Source of the DNA: Allopusillimonas ginsengisoli
GTDB lineage: Bacteria > Pseudomonadota > Gammaproteobacteria > Burkholderiales > Burkholderiaceae_B
DNA length: 64,000 bases
Reading direction: 5' to 3'
Assembly (NCBI RefSeq): GCF_004153455.1
Contig: NZ_SDQE01000009.1
Span: forward strand, 115,602-179,601
Below, in pieces: positions 61,015 through 64,000 of this stretch (within the stretch, counting starts at the first letter, position 1; each line of letters opens with the position of its first letter). The position numbers and the translations under genes are program-made. Under the pieces are notes generated by a model. The model searched no databases and was not told the DNA's origin. It saw only the letters and a list, made by a program, of their open reading frames with translations.

Positions 61015-62267
61015 GCCTTTCCTCCCGCCTGCGCCGTTGGATGGTCCTCAGCCAGCAGCGCGTCGCCTTCGGCCTGAAAGACGATTTTCCGCGCCAGCAT
61101 GCGCTCGATGTCCTCTGGCGAAAAACCGTAATCCCGGAATACCTCTTTTGTATGCTGGCCGAATACTGGCGGCGCTGTACGTACGGACGTGCCGTCTTCA
61201 ACGTGTGTCATGCTCAACGGCAGGCCGACCTGCCTGAGTTCGCCCACAACAGGGTGATGTACGGATTGCACCAACTTGCACGCTGCAACCTGAGGATCGG
61301 CGAATACATCGGCCAGCGTATTGATCGGTCCAGCAGGGATGCCGTGCTCTATCATCAGCGACGTCCACGCCATGCGCGTCTTGCGAACAAGGCTGGACTC
61401 AAGCTCAAGCTTGAGCGCATGGCGGTGCTGCATGCGATCTGCATTTGTCAGAAATCGCGGGTCAGACACCAAGTGGTCCATTTCCAGCAGCTTGCACAGC
61501 TTCACCCACATCGCCTGGGTCGCCGGCGCCAGATTCAACGGCCCATCGGCGGTATCGAACGTGCCATAGGGGGCGATCACGGGATGCACATTGCCGCAAG
61601 GTTGAGGAATCTCGTTCACGCTGAGATAGCGTTGCCCCTGCACACTGAGCAGACTCATCAGCCCTGCCAGCAAGGACGTTTCCACATGTTGACCCCGCCC
61701 CGTGTTCCTGCGGGCCACTACAGCCGACAAGATGCCGATCACAATCCACATGCCGGCCGTCAAATCGCCGATGGCCGTACCCACGCGCATAGGACCCGAC
61801 TCGGGCGTGCCCGTCAGGCTCATGAAGCCAGAATAGCCCTGGGCAATTTGATCAAAGCCTGCCCACTGACTGGCAGGCCCCTTGCTGCCAAAACCCGATA
61901 TGGATGCCATGATGAGCTCAGGCTTTTCTGCGGACAGGGCCTGATAGCCCAGACCCATTTTTTCCATCGTGCCGACCTTGAAATTCTCGACGACGATGTC
62001 AGATGCCAAAGCCATTTTCCTGATCAAGGCCAGCCCTTCCGGCTGCCGGAAGTCCACACCTATGCCTTTTTTATTGCGATTGGCACTCAAATAATAAACA
62101 CTTATGTCTTCGTCGAAAGGCCCCCACTGCCGTACCATTTCTCCCGCAGGCGCCGGCTCCACCTTGATCACCTCTGCGCCAAGATCACCCAGAATCATTG
62201 TGCTGAAAGGCCCTGATAACGCCCTGGTAAGATCCAGCACTTTCAGCCCTGCTAATGGCAAGCTCAT
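61011..62267 (-). CDS. CaiB/BaiF-family CoA-transferase
   Basis: The ATG at 62267 behind GGAG gives 418 residues. Class III CoA-transferase features are LAGLKVLDLTRALSGPFSTMILGDLGAEVIKVEP, the catalytic Asp region (AIGDLTAGM) and the NVHPVIAPYGTFDTADGPL segment. It would activate an organic acid with CoA from a donor thioester. First gene of the CaiB-hydratase-Bug unit, divergent from a LysR gene. Confidence 0.9.
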   Translation of the reverse strand: MSLPLAGLKVLDLTRALSGPFSTMILGDLGAEVIKVEPAPAGEMVRQWGPFDEDISVYYLSANRNKKGIGVDFRQPEGLALIRKMALASDIVVENFKVGTMEKMGLGYQALSAEKPELIMASISGFGSKGPASQWAGFDQIAQGYSGFMSLTGTPESGPMRVGTAIGDLTAGMWIVIGILSAVVARRNTGRGQHVETSLLAGLMSLLSVQGQRYLSVNEIPQPCGNVHPVIAPYGTFDTADGPLNLAPATQAMWVKLCKLLEMDHLVSDPRFLTNADRMQHRHALKLELESSLVRKTRMAWTSLMIEHGIPAGPINTLADVFADPQVAACKLVQSVHHPVVGELRQVGLPLSMTHVEDGTSVRTAPPVFGQHTKEVFRDYGFSPEDIERMLARKIVFQAEGDALLAEDHPTAQAGGKA

Positions 62268-62345
62268 GGTTTTCGTCTCCGTGAATACAAAAACCATTCT
62301 AGGCAAGCATTTCAGATGATAAAAATACTATTTAATGATTCAGTC

Positions 62346-62360
62346 ATAAGATAAACTTAT
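62346..62360. promoter_or_regulatory. LysR-type binding site between CaiB gene and lysR gene
   Basis: ATAAG-ATAAA-CTTAT is a perfect interrupted palindrome with the T-N11-A geometry of LysR recognition sites, lying between the divergent regulator and the CoA-transferase gene. Confidence 0.6.
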
Positions 62361-62390
62361 TTCTTTACAGCCTCTCGCCCGATGCACGCC

Positions 62391-63314
62391 ATGAACCTGC
62401 GTCAGCTTAAATATTTTGCGCGCGTCGTCGAAATGCAAAACATGACACGCGCAGCAGAAACACTGCACGTCGCTCAACCTGCCCTCAGCCAGCAAATATC
62501 TCTGCTGGAAGGGGACCTGGGTGTTTCCCTGCTCGTTCGGGGTTCTAAAGGTGTACAGCCTACCGCCGAAGGCTTGCTTCTTTATCGCCATGCGCAAACC
62601 ATTTTGCGACAAGTCGACAGCACCCGCAGCCTGCTGACCCGAACAGGCAGCCAGATCACCGGCACCGTTTCCATCGGGTTGGCGTCCAGTACAGCCAGAA
62701 TGCTGTCCTTGCCTTTGATGCGGCGCGTGAAGGCTGAACTGCCCTCCGTTGTGCTGGAGATCGTGGACATTCCCAGTGCCGACCTCACCAAGCTGGTGCT
62801 GCAAGGGCGTGTGGATTTTTCTCTGTCGCCAGACCAACAGGCCATTCAGGGCATATCGCTGACACCGCTGCTGCACGAGCGCTTGTTTCTGCTCACGCAT
62901 GCCAGTGTCTCCCTGCCCCGGCGCCAACTGTGCATCCGGGATTTTGCCCATCTTCCGCTCATCCTGCCCAGCCTGCCCAATACCTTGCGTGCACGTGTCG
63001 ATCACGCCTTCCTGACCGCCAGACTCAATAGCAAGCTCTACGCCGAAGCCAGCACTTCCGCCATTCTCATTCCTGCTGTGCGTGATGGCGCCGCGGCAAC
63101 CATTCTGCCCTACTCGGCTGCACAGCCGGAAGTGACCAGCGGCCTCATCAAGGCGCATGGCTTGGGGCTGGCGCTATCGCGCGAACTGGTGCTGTGTGCG
63201 AGCGAAAGCCTGCCCCTCTCGCCGGCCGTGAAACGCGTCATGAGTATTTGCCAGGATGAGATCAGGCGGTTGGTCAAGGACAAGACCTGGCAGGGCTGCA
63301 AAATACTGTTCTAA
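62391..63314 (+). CDS. LysR-family transcriptional regulator
   Basis: The 307-residue protein (ATG at 62391; another ATG at 62382) has the N-terminal HTH MNLRQLKYFARVVEMQNMTRAAETLHVAQPALSQQISLLEGDLG and the substrate-binding domain from about residue 90. Divergent placement marks it as the likely activator of the CaiB-hydratase-Bug genes in response to their organic acid. The N-terminus RQLKYF..VVE.QN.TRAAE.L.VAQPALSQQI is close to the CbI/NAC-like subgroup. Confidence 0.88.
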   Translation: MNLRQLKYFARVVEMQNMTRAAETLHVAQPALSQQISLLEGDLGVSLLVRGSKGVQPTAEGLLLYRHAQTILRQVDSTRSLLTRTGSQITGTVSIGLASSTARMLSLPLMRRVKAELPSVVLEIVDIPSADLTKLVLQGRVDFSLSPDQQAIQGISLTPLLHERLFLLTHASVSLPRRQLCIRDFAHLPLILPSLPNTLRARVDHAFLTARLNSKLYAEASTSAILIPAVRDGAAATILPYSAAQPEVTSGLIKAHGLGLALSRELVLCASESLPLSPAVKRVMSICQDEIRRLVKDKTWQGCKILF

Positions 63315-63330
63315 CAGGCAACGCCAGAAA

Positions 63331-63364
63331 CACAAAGCCCACGATAAACATCGTGGGCTTTGTG
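63331..63364. terminator. Two-way terminator between lysR gene and etfA
   Basis: Arms of 15 bases (core CAAAGCCCACGAT / ATCGTGGGCTTTG) around a four-base loop separate the convergent lysR gene and etfA. The arms begin and end in A/T-rich bases, fitting a terminator for both directions. Confidence 0.75.
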
Positions 63365-63462
63365 CTGAGCGCAGTGCCGGCCTTGCCGACCTGCTGCCAG
63401 GATGCTGTAGCTGCTGGTCTTCGATACCAGCACGTACGCCAGTTTGCCGAAAAACTGAACGA

Positions 63463-64000
63463 TTACAGCGCCTGAACCAACTCGGGAACGGCCGTGAACA
63501 GATCGGCGACCAGGCCGTAGTCGGCGACCCCGAAGATGGGTGCTTCGGCATCCTTGTTGATGGCCACGATGACCTTGGAGTCCTTCATGCCGGCCAGATG
63601 CTGGATGGCCCCGGAGATACCCACCGCCACATACAGCTGGGGCGCCACAATCTTGCCGGTTTGGCCAACCTGCCAATCGTTGGGGGCATAGCCGGCATCG
63701 ACCGCCGCGCGCGATGCGCCCAGCGCCGCACCCAGCTTGTCTGCCAGCGGCTCGAGCAGCTTGAAGTTCTCGGCGCTGCCCATGCCGCGGCCACCGGAGA
63801 CCACCACCGCCGCGCCGGCCAGTTCGGGCCGGTCGCTCTTGGCCACTTCGCGCCCAACAAACGAGGACAGGCCCGAATTGGCCACTGCCGTGATCGACTC
63901 AACGGCCGCGCTACCGCCTTCGCCCGCCACCGCATCAAAACCGGTGGTACGCACCGTGATCACCTTGATCGCATCGGCCGACTGCACCGTGGCAATGGCA
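63463..64000 (-). CDS. etfA: Electron transfer flavoprotein alpha subunit (5' part outside window)
   Basis: The frame is open to the window edge, giving the last about 179 residues of EtfA. The FAD-binding domain is clear: [69 protein letters not shown] and [29 protein letters not shown] takes electrons from acyl-CoA dehydrogenases such as the one at 57220. Confidence 0.95.
   Translation of the reverse strand, partial: AIATVQSADAIKVITVRTTGFDAVAGEGGSAAVESITAVANSGLSSFVGREVAKSDRPELAGAAVVVSGGRGMGSAENFKLLEPLADKLGAALGASRAAVDAGYAPNDWQVGQTGKIVAPQLYVAVGISGAIQHLAGMKDSKVIVAINKDAEAPIFGVADYGLVADLFTAVPELVQAL

Noticed and set aside
60615..62216. 533-codon open frame opposite the hydratase and CaiB genes
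   Set aside because: Its translation is Arg/His-rich with no domain, while the minus strand encodes two standard enzymes.
1..64000. tRNA, rRNA, CRISPR arrays or prophage genes
   Set aside because: No T-loop-like patterns, regularly spaced repeats, integrases or phage structural genes were noticed by eye.

Overview
The window reads as ordinary, densely coded chromosome of a betaproteobacterium, most likely Alcaligenaceae (Bordetella / Achromobacter / Pusillimonas type). This placement rests on gene content and protein flavour (trxA-rho, parE-parC, ClpB, PaaN without a hydratase domain, PaaX, a Bug-type periplasmic receptor, a 4-cysteine Fnr beside a cbb3 oxidase operon); no rRNA marker is present. 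I found about 59 genes, no rRNA, no tRNA, no CRISPR, no insertion sequence and no phage genes.

Layout. 1-4.7 kb: end-cut lipoprotein of VirB9/TrbG flavour, orphan UgpB-type binding protein, D-amino acid dehydrogenase, ferredoxin-reductase-type flavoprotein. 4.8-12.3 kb: parE-parC (minus), then trxA, rho, gdhA (plus). 12.4-21.5 kb: yhdP, glnE, queH, a CynX/NimT-type MFS exporter and a nucleoside deaminase. 21.7-24.0 kb: a decayed amino-acid permease remnant, kynU and the divergent Lrp-type regulator kynR. 24.1-26.7 kb: clpB. 27.0-34.4 kb: fnr, convergent with a cbb3 oxidase operon read leftward from a perfect FNR box: P-type-ATPase-like membrane protein, ccoS, ccoN, ccoO, ccoQ, ccoP, ccoG, fixH, and an 84-residue membrane protein. 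34.5-42.3 kb: aceA, queF, MFS, pgsA, uvrC, nagZ, acpS. 42.3-51.8 kb: the phenylacetate cluster paaABCDE-N-G-I-K (minus) with its repressor paaX divergent. 51.8-57.1 kb: orn, M48 protease, rsgA, CoA pyrophosphatase, rplS, a small membrane protein and a 1-Cys peroxiredoxin. 57.2-64 kb: acyl-CoA dehydrogenase, a small CoA-catabolic module (Bug receptor, enoyl-CoA hydratase, CaiB CoA-transferase, divergent LysR) and the cut 3' part of etfA.

How the genes work together. The fnr-cco region is a microaerobic respiration unit: Fnr can sense low oxygen and act at the FNR box. The paa cluster takes phenylacetate to phenylacetyl-CoA (PaaK), epoxidises it (PaaABCE with PaaD), isomerises it (PaaG) and opens and oxidises the ring (PaaN); the beta-oxidation partners PaaF/H/J are not in the window. 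kynU plus kynR handle kynurenine. queF and queH act at two separate steps of queuosine formation.

The most unusual item is at 33373-34335: an intact 320-residue protein that keeps what look like all eight membrane helices and the CPC copper motif of a CcoI/FixI-type P1B ATPase but has no metal-binding domain, no actuator domain, no phosphorylation (DKTGT) domain and no nucleotide domain. It occupies the promoter-proximal place in the cbb3 operon where the copper pump normally sits.
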